DNA from: Nitrospira sp.
GTDB lineage: Bacteria; Nitrospirota; Nitrospiria; Nitrospirales; Nitrospiraceae
NCBI GenBank assembly: GCA_016873515.1
Contig: VGXB01000006.1
Location: 1 to 64,000 of the forward strand
DNA: 64,000 bases
Direction of reading: 5' to 3'
Shown here piece by piece: positions 35,872 to 44,926 of the stretch. The position numbers were made by a program, and so were the translations under genes. The notes below the pieces were generated by a model. It had not been told where the DNA came from, did no database searches, and saw only the letters and a program-made list of their open reading frames with translations. The first letter of the stretch is position 1. Each line of letters begins with the position of its first letter.

Positions 35872-37025
35872 AGGCTGCATCGCCCCATACCGGCATCCTC
35901 CCGTATCAGGACATCAAACGGCTGATCGCCAATCGGATCATTACCAGCTCCTCGGCAATAGAAGACCGGCAAATCCAGCCGGCCAGCTTCGATCTCCGGC
36001 TCGGGCGCAAAGCCTATCGGTTGATCAGTAGCTTCTTACCAGAACTGTCGGCGATCTCCTCCCGTCTCAACGTGCTCGATTTTTACCAATCCGACCTCGT
36101 GATGTACGAGATGGACTTGACCGAGGGGGCCATTTTGGAAAAGGGCCACGTCTATCTCGTGCCCTTGCTAGAGACGTTGAAACTGCCAAAGACAATCCGC
36201 GCGCGGGCCAATCCAAAGAGCACCACGGGCCGATTGGACGTCTTTACTCGAATCGTGACGGATCTCAACGCCGGGTTCGATGAAATCCGCGCTGGCTACC
36301 ATGGCGCGTTGTTCCTGGAAGTTGTCCCCCGTTCCTTCGCCATCAAAGTGCGTACCGGACAATCGCTCAACCAAATCCGGTTCGTCCGCGGCGAAGCCAC
36401 TGTCACGGATACGATGCTGCGAACGCTGCACCAATGCACGCCGTTGCTCTACCATAATGATCCGTCCAGAAAACCCGTCGGCAACCGGGACTTTCGCGCC
36501 GAGCACGGGCTGTTCCTCCGGATCGATCTCAAGGGGGACGACAGGGCCGATTCCCGCATCATCGGGTATCGTGCTAAAAAGAATAGTCACGTGATCGACC
36601 TGTCCAAAGTCGGCTATTACACCGTTGGGGATTTTTGGGAGCCACTCCACCGGCATCAGCACGACAGCCTACTGTTGGAACCTGAAGAATTCTACATCCT
36701 CGCGTCAAAAGAGCGGATCCGTGTGCCGGCCGGCTATGCCGCTGAAATGGTCGCCTATGAAGCAGCCTGCGGGGAACTGCGGACTCACTACGCTGGTTTC
36801 TTCGATCCAGGGTTCGGCTATGGTGCGAATGGGGAAATCAAGGGAACTCAGGTTGTTCTGGAAGTGAGGCCTCACGACGTGCCCTTCTTGATTCACGACG
36901 GACAGACGTTCTTCAAAGTCGTCTATGACTGCATGCAAGACGCACCGGAACACTTATACGGAGTTGGCCTCGGCTCATCCTATCAACAACAAGCATTGAC
37001 GCTCAGCAAACACTTCAGGGTATAA
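35868..37025 (+). CDS. dcd: 2'-deoxycytidine 5'-triphosphate deaminase, long form
   Basis: This 385-residue protein begins with GTG overlapping the KamA stop. The dUTPase/DCD-like beta-barrel appears twice: QIQPASFDLRLGRKAYRL and RARANPKSTTGRLDVFTRIVTD in the first half, and the second half with LEPEEFYILASKERIRVPAGYAAEMVAYEAA and THYAGFFDPGFG. It matches the duplicated DCD annotated in alphaproteobacteria and others. It makes dUTP from dCTP for dTMP synthesis. Its tight coupling to KamA is noteworthy. Confidence 0.88.
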   Translation: MKAASPHTGILPYQDIKRLIANRIITSSSAIEDRQIQPASFDLRLGRKAYRLISSFLPELSAISSRLNVLDFYQSDLVMYEMDLTEGAILEKGHVYLVPLLETLKLPKTIRARANPKSTTGRLDVFTRIVTDLNAGFDEIRAGYHGALFLEVVPRSFAIKVRTGQSLNQIRFVRGEATVTDTMLRTLHQCTPLLYHNDPSRKPVGNRDFRAEHGLFLRIDLKGDDRADSRIIGYRAKKNSHVIDLSKVGYYTVGDFWEPLHRHQHDSLLLEPEEFYILASKERIRVPAGYAAEMVAYEAACGELRTHYAGFFDPGFGYGANGEIKGTQVVLEVRPHDVPFLIHDGQTFFKVVYDCMQDAPEHLYGVGLGSSYQQQALTLSKHFRV

Positions 37026-37028
37026 ATT

Positions 37029-37448
37029 ATGACGTCGCCCGACGCTCCCACTCCACAAGATCAGACGCGCCCACCGGTGCACCATCCGTCTCCACTGGAC
37101 CGAGAGGACAGCGGCAGCGACCATCATATGCGCGTGCTGGGGAAGATGGTCGGCACAGCTTTCATGTTCCTGGGTTTCTTGCAGATCTTCCTGTCGATCA
37201 GCGGTGGATTCGAATTGAGCGGCGTCGTAGCCATACTGTTGTATTTCGGCGGGCTGGCCATTTGGGCCAACGCCGTTATGGAGCACCCACTGTTCCGGTG
37301 GGGGGTTACGATTGGAGCCATCGCGATTGCCTTAGGGTTTCTCCAGTTCGGCGAGATTCTGTTCTGGCACAAACAGGTCATTTTCTGGGCCACCGTGATC
37401 ATCGTCATGTATTTCATGTTCAACGAGCCCAAGAAGCCCGCCACCTGA
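37029..37448 (+). CDS. Small membrane protein
   Basis: This 139-residue protein has a 40-residue Pro/His-rich cytoplasmic N-terminus and about four hydrophobic segments (FMFLGFLQIFLSI, GVVAILLYFGGLAIWAN, WGVTIGAIAIALGFLQFG, VIFWATVIIVMYFMF). No family is recognised. It is three bases after the dCTP deaminase gene and seven before the glycosyltransferase, so in the same operon. Confidence 0.65.
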   Translation: MTSPDAPTPQDQTRPPVHHPSPLDREDSGSDHHMRVLGKMVGTAFMFLGFLQIFLSISGGFELSGVVAILLYFGGLAIWANAVMEHPLFRWGVTIGAIAIALGFLQFGEILFWHKQVIFWATVIIVMYFMFNEPKKPAT

Positions 37449-37455
37449 TGTTGCG

Positions 37456-38148
37456 ATGACGATCTCCGTCATCATCCCGACGTTGAATGAACACCGCGTT
37501 CTCGCGAAAACTCTGACGCATACCGCATCACAGGGTGTTGACGAGATCATCGTCGTCGATGGCGGCAGTACGGATCTCACGGTTCCCACGGCCCAAGCCT
37601 TTTGCACGACAACGCCCGGCACGCATCTCATCACCACGCTGCGAGGACGGGCACGCCAGATGAACGAAGGAGCCAAAGCTAGCCGGGGCGATGTACTGCT
37701 GTTCCTGCATGCCGACACTCAGTTACCGGAAGATATCGAAGGACTCATTGAAGCAACCTTCGCCGACCCCACAATCGTTGGGGGACGGTTCGATGTGCGA
37801 TTCGACAGCTCGTCTCTGTGGAGTCAGATCATCAGTTCATTCATGAATTGCCGATCACGCTTGACTGGGATTGCCACCGGTGACCAAGCTCTCTTCGTCC
37901 GCCGTCAGATATTCGAGCAACTCGGCGGCTTTGCGGAGATTCCGCTGATGGAAGATATCCACTTCAGCAAGCGCCTGAAACGCGCTGGCCGGATCGCGTC
38001 ACTCAGAAACACCGTCATCACGTCATTCCGGCGATGGGAAACTCAGGGCCCGCTCAGAACCATTCTCTTGATGTGGACCCTTCGATTCCTGTACTGGATA
38101 GGAGTCAGTCCCCATCGGCTCAATCGAGCTTATCGAGTGGTGCGGTAG
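37456..38148 (+). CDS. Family 2 glycosyltransferase, TIGR04283 type
   Basis: This 230-residue protein is of GT-A fold: ISVIIPTLNEHRVL, IIVVDGGSTD (DxD-like) and GRARQMNEGAKASRGDVLLFLHADTQLP. The EDIHFSKRLKRAGR segment is typical of the rSAM/selenodomain-associated transferase 2 group. It is followed three bases later by the type 1 partner, as commonly seen for this pair. The product is unknown; some homologues were assigned to arsenosugar synthesis. Confidence 0.85.
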   Translation: MTISVIIPTLNEHRVLAKTLTHTASQGVDEIIVVDGGSTDLTVPTAQAFCTTTPGTHLITTLRGRARQMNEGAKASRGDVLLFLHADTQLPEDIEGLIEATFADPTIVGGRFDVRFDSSSLWSQIISSFMNCRSRLTGIATGDQALFVRRQIFEQLGGFAEIPLMEDIHFSKRLKRAGRIASLRNTVITSFRRWETQGPLRTILLMWTLRFLYWIGVSPHRLNRAYRVVR

Positions 38149-38151
38149 TGC

Positions 38152-38904
38152 ATGCCGGCTTTTAACCCCAGTCCCCAGTCCTCAGTCCTGGGTACTGCTT
38201 TGGTAATTTTCGCCAAAGCGCCAATTCCCGGCCAGGTCAAAACACGCCTCTGCCCTCCGCTGACACCTGACGAGGCCGCGACACTCCACGGCAGCTTCGT
38301 CCTGGACACGTTGGAACGGACCAAGGCTGCGGTCACCACATTCAAATTGCCACTCGATCGTTACCTTGCCTGCTCGCCGGCTTCCACTCACGTCTTTTTC
38401 AGAATCATGGAAGAGCGGCAGGACATGAGATTGTTGGATCAAGTGGGCAAGGATCTCGGGGCGAGGATGAATCAGACCTTCGAGACTCTGTTCGCGCGGG
38501 GCTACACGCGTGGAGTGATTGTCGGAACCGATACCCCATCGCTGCCGCTTGAACGGTATCGGCAAGCTCTTGCCGCATTGGAATCGCATGATTTGGTACT
38601 GGGGCCAGCCCTTGATGGCGGTTATTATCTGATCGGCCTCAATCGGCCGATTCCCGATCTCTTCACAGCGATCCCCTGGTCCACCAACCAGGTGATTGCC
38701 TTAACACAAGAGAAGGCCAGAGCGCTTGGACTCACGATAGCCCTCCTTGAGTCATGGCGCGACGTCGATACCATCAGTGATCTGGACGAGCTCATTGAGG
38801 CCAGCGTGCTCGATGCCAAGAAGCCAAAGCGCGATCAGTCGTTTTCGAACCGCACGGCAGGAGCACTCCAACTTCTCGCCAAACGTCTGCGTTCTAGAGC
38901 ATAA
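38152..38904 (+). CDS. TIGR04282-family nucleotidyl/glycosyltransferase-like protein
   Basis: This 250-residue protein has ALVIFAKAPIPGQVKTRLCPPLTPDEAA and GVIVGTDTPSLP with LGPALDGGYYLIGL, all hallmarks of rSAM/selenodomain-associated transferase 1. The first 15 residues derive from a short-period repeat (PSPQSSVLG), so translation may really start slightly downstream. It pairs with the preceding TIGR04283 gene. Confidence 0.85.
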   Translation: MPAFNPSPQSSVLGTALVIFAKAPIPGQVKTRLCPPLTPDEAATLHGSFVLDTLERTKAAVTTFKLPLDRYLACSPASTHVFFRIMEERQDMRLLDQVGKDLGARMNQTFETLFARGYTRGVIVGTDTPSLPLERYRQALAALESHDLVLGPALDGGYYLIGLNRPIPDLFTAIPWSTNQVIALTQEKARALGLTIALLESWRDVDTISDLDELIEASVLDAKKPKRDQSFSNRTAGALQLLAKRLRSRA

Positions 38905-38934
38905 TACACCCCTACATCCAACAGAGGACCCACC

Positions 38935-39669
38935 ATGCTCCAACAAGTCGCGCTGATTACGGGCGGAGCCAAAGGCATCGGACGGGGCATCGCCCTCGAC
39001 CTTGCTGCTCACCAGTGGAAGATTGCATTTTGCTATAGGACCAGCGAAGCCGACGCACAGAGTACCGCCACGGCCATTAGGAACCAGGGGGGAGAGGCGT
39101 GGCCGATTCTGTGCGACGTATCGGACCCTGATGCAGCAAAATCCGTGGTGGTGCAGGTCGAACAGAAGTGGGGAAGGATCGATGCCCTCATTAATGGCGC
39201 CGGCCCGTACCACCGTATCAACCTGCTCGAAGAGACCGTCGATGGCTGGATCGAGATGTTCGATGGCAATCTGCATCCCATTTTTTATCTCGCACAGGCC
39301 GTGGCTCCTGGCATGAAGACACGCAAGGCCGGCCGCATCATCAATTTTAGCATGGCCAACGCGGACCAGATGATTTCCCAGCCGGACGTCACGGCCCACT
39401 ACATCGCCAAAGCCGGCGTGCTCATCTTGACGCGCACCTTGGCCAAACTCTTGGCACCCTACGGCGTCACGGTGAATGCGATCTCACCGGGCTTTATTGA
39501 TTCGGGCAGCGCGCCGCCTGGCGAACTGGCCTCCATGACCAAGCGCATTCCCGCCGGCTATATCGGCACCGTTGACGATACCGTTGCTGCTGTCCGGTAT
39601 CTGCTCAGCGATGATGCCAGGTACGTGAACGGGGCAAATATTCAGATTAGCGGGGCATGGGGGATATAA
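38935..39669 (+). CDS. Short-chain dehydrogenase/reductase (FabG-like)
   Basis: This 244-residue protein has ALITGGAKGIGRGIA (NAD(P) site), NGAGPYHRI, the catalytic YIAKAG (YxxxK) and a PGFIDSG substrate-loop segment. The C-terminus (YVNGANIQISGAWGI) is FabG-like. All catalytic residues are present, unlike the SDR at 16484. AGAGGACCCACC precedes the ATG. It is the last gene of the rightward operon; the substrate is unknown. Confidence 0.88.
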   Translation: MLQQVALITGGAKGIGRGIALDLAAHQWKIAFCYRTSEADAQSTATAIRNQGGEAWPILCDVSDPDAAKSVVVQVEQKWGRIDALINGAGPYHRINLLEETVDGWIEMFDGNLHPIFYLAQAVAPGMKTRKAGRIINFSMANADQMISQPDVTAHYIAKAGVLILTRTLAKLLAPYGVTVNAISPGFIDSGSAPPGELASMTKRIPAGYIGTVDDTVAAVRYLLSDDARYVNGANIQISGAWGI

Positions 39670-39875
39670 GAGGCGAGTGGTATTCAGATTAGTTCTTTGC
39701 TCAGCTGGTGGAGCCTTTCCCATCGCAAGACAAAGGTGCCGTTGTATTCAGGTCTGTGAGACGACAGCACACCAGTGAGAGGCACAGACTCCTTACGAGG
39801 AACACAGATCACAATCTAACGTTACACGTGTAGCGGGACATCGGAACGCGGGCAAGAGAAAGCCTTGCTCAGTGG

Positions 39876-41780
39876 TCAGAAAAATGCCTGGATCGAACAC
39901 GCGACATCGTCATCACGGTCACGATGATGGTAATCGAGCCGGACTGCCAAGTTCTGCGCAAGTGTAAAGCGGGAGCCGGTGTACCAGCGGATCTCATCAG
40001 ACTTGTCACCGAGCGGATACCGGCGATACGTACCTGACACCATCAGCTTCCACCGATCAGTTATATCTGCCAATAGGCCGACCGTGGCCCCGCCGCCGAT
40101 CAGGTGCCGTTCGTCATAAGCCTTGCTGTAGTTCGCTTCGGCTTCCGCGAACGCGAATATCACCTCCCGTGTAAGCAGGTGGAATTCCTTCGCCGCGCCG
40201 ATTCCCCCGTCGGCCACGACGTTGTTGCAGAGCTGGCAACCTCGCCTGCGGATCGTCTGCATCCCCACATTCGCCTTCCAGGAGAGGGCCCTGAACAAAT
40301 CGTCGATCGGCGCAAGCGACACAATATCGATCAATGTCGCTCGCTCGATTTTGGTCTGTTCCGCACGATTGTAGTGCCGTACTGTCACAGCAAGCGCTTC
40401 AATCTGCGCATCCGGTGTGTATCCCGGTTCCGGGTCGAGGAGGTTGTGATAGACCGACCGGAACGAGGCCTCCTGAAACGTATCGTGGTTGCGCCAGCCG
40501 CCTCCCAGCGTGACTCGGGAGGTCCGATGACCGACGTCCGGTTGTTTCGTAAAGGGACGGATCTCGATGTCTTCCGAGGGAATCGGCAACTTGCTCCGCT
40601 CGGTTAGCACCATTCTGTTGCGCTCCTTGTAGACCGTCATCTCCAGATCGTCGGTTTCACCTTTGTAACGAAGATAGTCCGAGGCAACATCGAGAACGAA
40701 GGCCTGTCGGTTGACAGGTATTGCGGTAAAACCCGCCTCTCCGATCGTATCCGGATTGTTCATCACGCGGTTCGACAGGGCCTGTTCTTCGCCTGTCATC
40801 AGAACCCGTTTCCGCTTGATAATGGTGCTGCGGGAGGGTCGGTAGACAGGGGTTCCCGCCAACCCTGGAGAATCCACGATAGCTCTGACCGTATCGGCCG
40901 GAATGGTCCAGAGAGAGAACCGGTCTCGTAAATGGAGGGCAGGGTTGGCGTATTCTAAAAGAGACAGAATATGATAGGAACAATTTTCCTTGAAAAAGAA
41001 ATAGTCGAAATAGGCGTTGTCCATTTCCCATGTGTGCATAAGCAGCCGGTCGATCTGATCAACTGTCAGATTGAGCGGATATTCCCACATATCGCGATTC
41101 TCGATGTCACGATAATTTTGGACTTTCAGATAATACGGAGGTGTGGAAAAGAATCCCTTGTAGCCCCCCAATAGACCTCTGAACGTGAACTCCATCCCCG
41201 CGTCAGATGGCACATCCGCGGCATAATCAATCGTGTACGCGAGTATTCGTGTCTGTTCCGTTTGTCCCTTCTGGTCGATCCGTAAAAAGGTATGGCCGAA
41301 CATGGAGGCGGGATTGTTCAGAAAGGCCGCGGGAAAGATCAGACTGATTCCCTGCGGATTCATTTCAGCCCGCCACCGATCGAACCGTTCACAGGGAAGC
41401 GGCGCCAACTGTTCACGATCAAAATGCAGGCGCTCCTTCAACCAGTGATACCGGGCAATAAAGGCGCATTGTGCCGGCTGCTTTGAACGTCCCACCGGAT
41501 CAACTGAGAAGAACTGTGTGATCGTCGCATCGAGCTCAGCCTGGGGATTATGCTTGCCCTGTGGTGACAGAAAGAACTCAGAGGCGTCTGCTTCACTCGT
41601 CACCCCTCCCCAAAGACTGTTTTGGTAGTGGAGCAAGAGGTGCCATTCTCGCTCATCAGCCAATCGGGCTTGCCGAGCCTGTCCGATTAGTTCGTGCTGA
41701 TACGAGTGCGAAATAGTTCCGGCCAGACTCAGACTTGGAATACTGAGGAAGGCAATGATGGTGAACAGAATGTGGATCAC
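39876..41780 (-). CDS. DUF4105-domain exported protein
   Basis: This 634-residue protein has a signal peptide (IIAFLSIPSLSLAG). The centre contains MNPQGISLIFPAAFLNNPASMFGHTFLRID, the hallmark of the DUF4105/Lnb N-terminal periplasmic domain, and FDYFFFKENCSYHILSLLEYA, a Cys/His-bearing element related to NlpC-like peptidases. The C-terminal 250 residues are beta-rich and end in aromatic residue F, consistent with an outer-membrane barrel. It is likely an envelope protein; its activity is unknown. Confidence 0.82.
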   Translation of the reverse strand: MIHILFTIIAFLSIPSLSLAGTISHSYQHELIGQARQARLADEREWHLLLHYQNSLWGGVTSEADASEFFLSPQGKHNPQAELDATITQFFSVDPVGRSKQPAQCAFIARYHWLKERLHFDREQLAPLPCERFDRWRAEMNPQGISLIFPAAFLNNPASMFGHTFLRIDQKGQTEQTRILAYTIDYAADVPSDAGMEFTFRGLLGGYKGFFSTPPYYLKVQNYRDIENRDMWEYPLNLTVDQIDRLLMHTWEMDNAYFDYFFFKENCSYHILSLLEYANPALHLRDRFSLWTIPADTVRAIVDSPGLAGTPVYRPSRSTIIKRKRVLMTGEEQALSNRVMNNPDTIGEAGFTAIPVNRQAFVLDVASDYLRYKGETDDLEMTVYKERNRMVLTERSKLPIPSEDIEIRPFTKQPDVGHRTSRVTLGGGWRNHDTFQEASFRSVYHNLLDPEPGYTPDAQIEALAVTVRHYNRAEQTKIERATLIDIVSLAPIDDLFRALSWKANVGMQTIRRRGCQLCNNVVADGGIGAAKEFHLLTREVIFAFAEAEANYSKAYDERHLIGGGATVGLLADITDRWKLMVSGTYRRYPLGDKSDEIRWYTGSRFTLAQNLAVRLDYHHRDRDDDVACSIQAFF

Positions 41781-41845
41781 TGCAGTAGGTCGAGAGAGAA
41801 CGGGACCCCCACCAAGCGATGGAGGCCCCTGAAAGGGGAAATCGA

Positions 41846-42352
41846 CTAGTTCAATGCACCCTTCGCCAAGGCAGAATCGGCGGCAATCCCGTCGTTCAAC
41901 GCCTTGACCATCGCACCGGCGGACAGGTTACCCGCCTGAGCAAGCGACGTATACTGTGATTGTGCCATCCCAAAGAAAGCGGCGTGGTGTTGCGGAGGCA
42001 CGCCTAAGAGCGTGGCTATGGAGGCCAGATGCTCCCCGTGTCCCTGCGCCATCTCCTGAGCCAATGCATCGGAGTTTAGTTCCGCGAACATGGTTGTCTT
42101 CTGTTCGGCCCATATTCGTCCATCGTCCGTACAACCTGATGTTCCGGTGCTAATAGCAAACGTTTGCCCCCCTATTCCATTCAGTGTCGCCATTACGACT
42201 TGAGCACCCTTCGTCTTCGAATTGAGGTGATTCTGAAATACCAGCTTGCCTAAACCACAGCCAGGCCCCGTATCCGGCGTGCCGGCCGCCAGTACGAGCC
42301 CCCCCTGCATCGCGAACGCCGCTGCCACTGCCAGCATTATCAGCTTATTCAT
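41846..42352 (-). CDS. DUF3015-family exported protein
   Basis: This 168-residue protein starts at ATG 42352 behind AAAGGAGAAAG, with a signal peptide ending LVLAAGTP. DUF3015 features are GPGCGLGKLVFQ, Cys pairs (including TGTSGCTDDG), and FAELNSDALAQEMAQGHGEHLASIATLLGV. The periplasmic function of the family is unknown. It lies 65 bases downstream (leftward series) of the M48 protease region and upstream of DUF4105. Confidence 0.85.
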   Translation of the reverse strand: MNKLIMLAVAAAFAMQGGLVLAAGTPDTGPGCGLGKLVFQNHLNSKTKGAQVVMATLNGIGGQTFAISTGTSGCTDDGRIWAEQKTTMFAELNSDALAQEMAQGHGEHLASIATLLGVPPQHHAAFFGMAQSQYTSLAQAGNLSAGAMVKALNDGIAADSALAKGALN

Positions 42353-42491
42353 GCCGCTTTCTCCTTTATGATGGATGAACAAATGTACCATAACGTTAAA
42401 CCAGGAAGCATGATTATAGACAAATCCCAGCAGAGCGCTAGAATTTTTTTCCGCTACATGAATCATGTGTGGATAGGGACCGCCCTGTTGC

Positions 42492-43631
42492 TTATGGTAC
42501 CGGAGCAGGTTGAACTCCCAGTGACTCTCGAACCTTAGCCCATTCGAATGTAAAAGGTACGGGCGCTAGCTTCGGCATCGCCACCAGTTCCGCCTTCAAT
42601 CGTTCGGCCCGCCCCTGGCTCATCGGATGGGTGGAGAACCACTCCATCCGCCCCTCATCTTTTTCCGAGAGTCGTTGAAAGAAACTGATCATCCCGGACG
42701 GATCGATCTTCGCCCGATAGAGCAATTGTAAACCCGTCAGATCTGCTTCTGTTTCTTGTGCACGGCTAAACTTCAGTGTCAGCAATTCGACTCCGAGTTG
42801 GCGTGCCAGACTCACCAACCCCTGTTGGTCGCCCAGAATGATAGAGACAACAGCCACGAGACCGAGCTGCTTGACGATCCGTTCAAGCCCATGCCGTTGC
42901 AAGACATGATTCAGCTCATGGCTCATGACGCCCGCCACTTCTTCGCCATTGCCTGCCTTTTTCATCAATCCGGTAAATACGACGATATAGCCGCCCGGCA
43001 GCGCAAACGCGTTCACCACGTCACTCTTGACCACGGTCACTTCGAACTTATAGGGGTTATCGGGGATCTGCGCCGTAAGACGGTGGGTCATTTCATCGAC
43101 CGCCGACACCGTCAGGCCTTCCTTCATAATCTCCTGTTGCGCAAGAAAGTCCTTGTAGGCCGACTGACCCAGCTTCTGTTCCCACTCCACCGGAATCCGA
43201 GCGACAGCCAGCTCCACCAAGAGGTCGGCCCCAAACCACAACCCCAGCATGAACGCCAGTGCCACACCACCAACGGCACTCCACACCATGCGACGCCTGT
43301 GCCGCACCTGCCGGACCCGCTCTACCGCCCGCTCAAGCGGATCGGCCATATGGTCGGGCGCCGCTTGGCGAAATGCCCGAATCATATCGGGGTTTTTGAG
43401 ATAGATCGTCCGTTCTCCTTGGGCCCCCGTCCACTTCAACACCAGTTGGTCATGATCCTGCCCACCGGCTAAAACCGTCAGATCGGAGAACGAGGCCACC
43501 TCCGACCGGCGCCCAGACGTATCGGACACAAACGTGACGGTCAGCCCATGGGCTTCGACATAGACCAGGCTGGGTGCCCCGCTAGCGGGGAACTCCTGGC
43601 CAAAACAGAGGGCGTTGGGCTCCGTACTCAT
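42492..43631 (-). CDS. M48-family metalloprotease
   Basis: The product is 379 residues from ATG 43631; longer frames run into the AIM24 gene and are not preferred. Residues about 115-135 form a membrane helix (WSAVGGVALAFMLGLWFGADLL). The zinc site is HELNH (His238-His242) with the third ligand in ETEAD, and THPMSQGRAERL near the end completes the M48 pattern. The N-terminal 100 residues form a small beta-rich domain. It would degrade or mature envelope proteins. It follows AIM24 leftward after an 88-base gap. Confidence 0.9.
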   Translation of the reverse strand: MSTEPNALCFGQEFPASGAPSLVYVEAHGLTVTFVSDTSGRRSEVASFSDLTVLAGGQDHDQLVLKWTGAQGERTIYLKNPDMIRAFRQAAPDHMADPLERAVERVRQVRHRRRMVWSAVGGVALAFMLGLWFGADLLVELAVARIPVEWEQKLGQSAYKDFLAQQEIMKEGLTVSAVDEMTHRLTAQIPDNPYKFEVTVVKSDVVNAFALPGGYIVVFTGLMKKAGNGEEVAGVMSHELNHVLQRHGLERIVKQLGLVAVVSIILGDQQGLVSLARQLGVELLTLKFSRAQETEADLTGLQLLYRAKIDPSGMISFFQRLSEKDEGRMEWFSTHPMSQGRAERLKAELVAMPKLAPVPFTFEWAKVRESLGVQPAPVP

Positions 43632-43719
43632 CGTAAGCAGACGTGAATCGTCATGCGTCAACCACGAAGCATGACCCGTCGTATCGCCAGGGCACACGAT
43701 TGACGTTTGACGTGCATCA

Positions 43720-44403
43720 TCATTCTGAAACTGGGATGAACTGCCGAATCCAGTTGCCGAAACTGCCAGGATTGCGGCTTTGAATATAGACCACGCCTGG
43801 TCCGCGGAATCGGCAGACAAATCCTTCGCCGGACGTGAAACTCGCCACCCAGCCGGATGCGGCTTTCTCAATATTGTAGGACGTGGTCGCCGACCAAGCC
43901 ACCAGATGGCTGTTATCGACGATATATTCCTGGTCCGGTTTCAACTCGATCTTATGAATCGCACCGAAGCTATTCAGGATCAACATGCCCTTACCGCTGA
44001 TCCGCAAAATAAAGAAGCCTTCTCCTCCCATGAGACCACGGCTAAGGCTCTGCATTTTGCTTTCAATGCTAACCGACTCGGCTCCGGCCAAGAAGCCGTC
44101 CTTCTGCACCAGATATTCGTTGACGCCGTCAAGCTCCATGATTACAATTTCTCCAGGAACTGTCGGTGCCAACAAAACTTCGCCTGGCCCACGGCTCGCT
44201 CGCAAAGTCTGAAAGAAAAATTTCTCCCCCGTGAGCAGCTTGCGGGACAGCGCGCCGAGAAACCCGCCCTCCATCTTGCTTTCGATATCGATGGTCGGCG
44301 ACGAGGCGACCATCGCGCCGGATTCCGCCTTGATATGCTCCCCCGCCGCGAGTTCGATCCGCACCATCGGAAACGCCCCTGGATATAGAATCTCGCCTTT
44401 CAT
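43720..44403 (-). CDS. AIM24/TIGR00266-family protein
   Basis: This 227-residue protein starts at ATG 44403. It has the repetitive beta-strand pattern of the family: VRIELAAGEHIKAESGAMVASSPTI, GGFLGALSRKLLTGEKFFFQTL, GEVLLAPTVPGEIVIMEL, the LMGGEGFFILRISGKGMLILNSFG stretch and VVYIQSRNPGSF. No signal peptide is seen. Its function is unknown in bacteria. It is the first gene of a leftward group with the M48 protease. Confidence 0.9.
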   Translation of the reverse strand: MKGEILYPGAFPMVRIELAAGEHIKAESGAMVASSPTIDIESKMEGGFLGALSRKLLTGEKFFFQTLRASRGPGEVLLAPTVPGEIVIMELDGVNEYLVQKDGFLAGAESVSIESKMQSLSRGLMGGEGFFILRISGKGMLILNSFGAIHKIELKPDQEYIVDNSHLVAWSATTSYNIEKAASGWVASFTSGEGFVCRFRGPGVVYIQSRNPGSFGNWIRQFIPVSE

Positions 44404-44633
44404 TCCATTTCGTCCTTTCTTTTCTACCTTCTGCACTCGATGTGGGTGGTGCTACGGGGAACCTCATCAACCCACAGCAGGGTCTCTACGTCTGGTGGGG
44501 TGTGCGGACGGATGAAGTTCCGCTCAGTGACAGGCCCCGCACCCCTCATCCCGCTAGCCATCCATACCCCCGATGACTCAGCTTCGGCCCTTCTTCCAGA
44601 TAGCTCATTCTCAATCAGCCGAGGATATCCTGC

Positions 44634-44926
44634 TGACTTGCCCCTTTTAAACCGGTCCAGGGCCTATGTTAACCCTGAGCGTCAAGGAGGGCAAGATGCC
44701 ACGCGTCAAATACACCGTCGAACAAATCATTACGCAGTTGCGTGAGGCCGAGGTGGCCCTGAGCAAGGGGCAGACGGTCGTCCGGGTCTGCTGGCAGCTC
44801 GGCATCACCGAACAGACATACTAGCGCTGGCGGAACGAGTACGGCGGGCTGAAGCTCGATCAGGCCAAGCGGCTCAAGGAGCGCGAACGCGAGAATGCCC
44901 GACTGAAACGGGCCGTGGCGGATTTA
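44634..44926 (+). mobile_element. IS3-family remnant (5' end and part of orfA)
   Basis: A possible terminal repeat (TGACTTGCCCCTTTTAAACC) starts about 44637. The orfA frame from ATG 44696 behind AAGGAGG gives KYTVEQIITQLREAEVALSKGQ and VCWQLGITEQTY, then TAG in place of a codon, then RWRNEYGGLKLDQAKRLKERE and [13 protein letters not shown]. This is the HTH and leucine-zipper start of IS3/IS407-type transposase OrfA. The rest (orfB and right end) is missing: homology ends at the stop codon of sucD, which is encoded on the other strand. Confidence 0.85.

Noticed and set aside
43631-43871. Upstream extension of the M48 protease gene
   Set aside because: The extra 80 residues would overlap the AIM24 gene by 152 bases and do not resemble the protease family.
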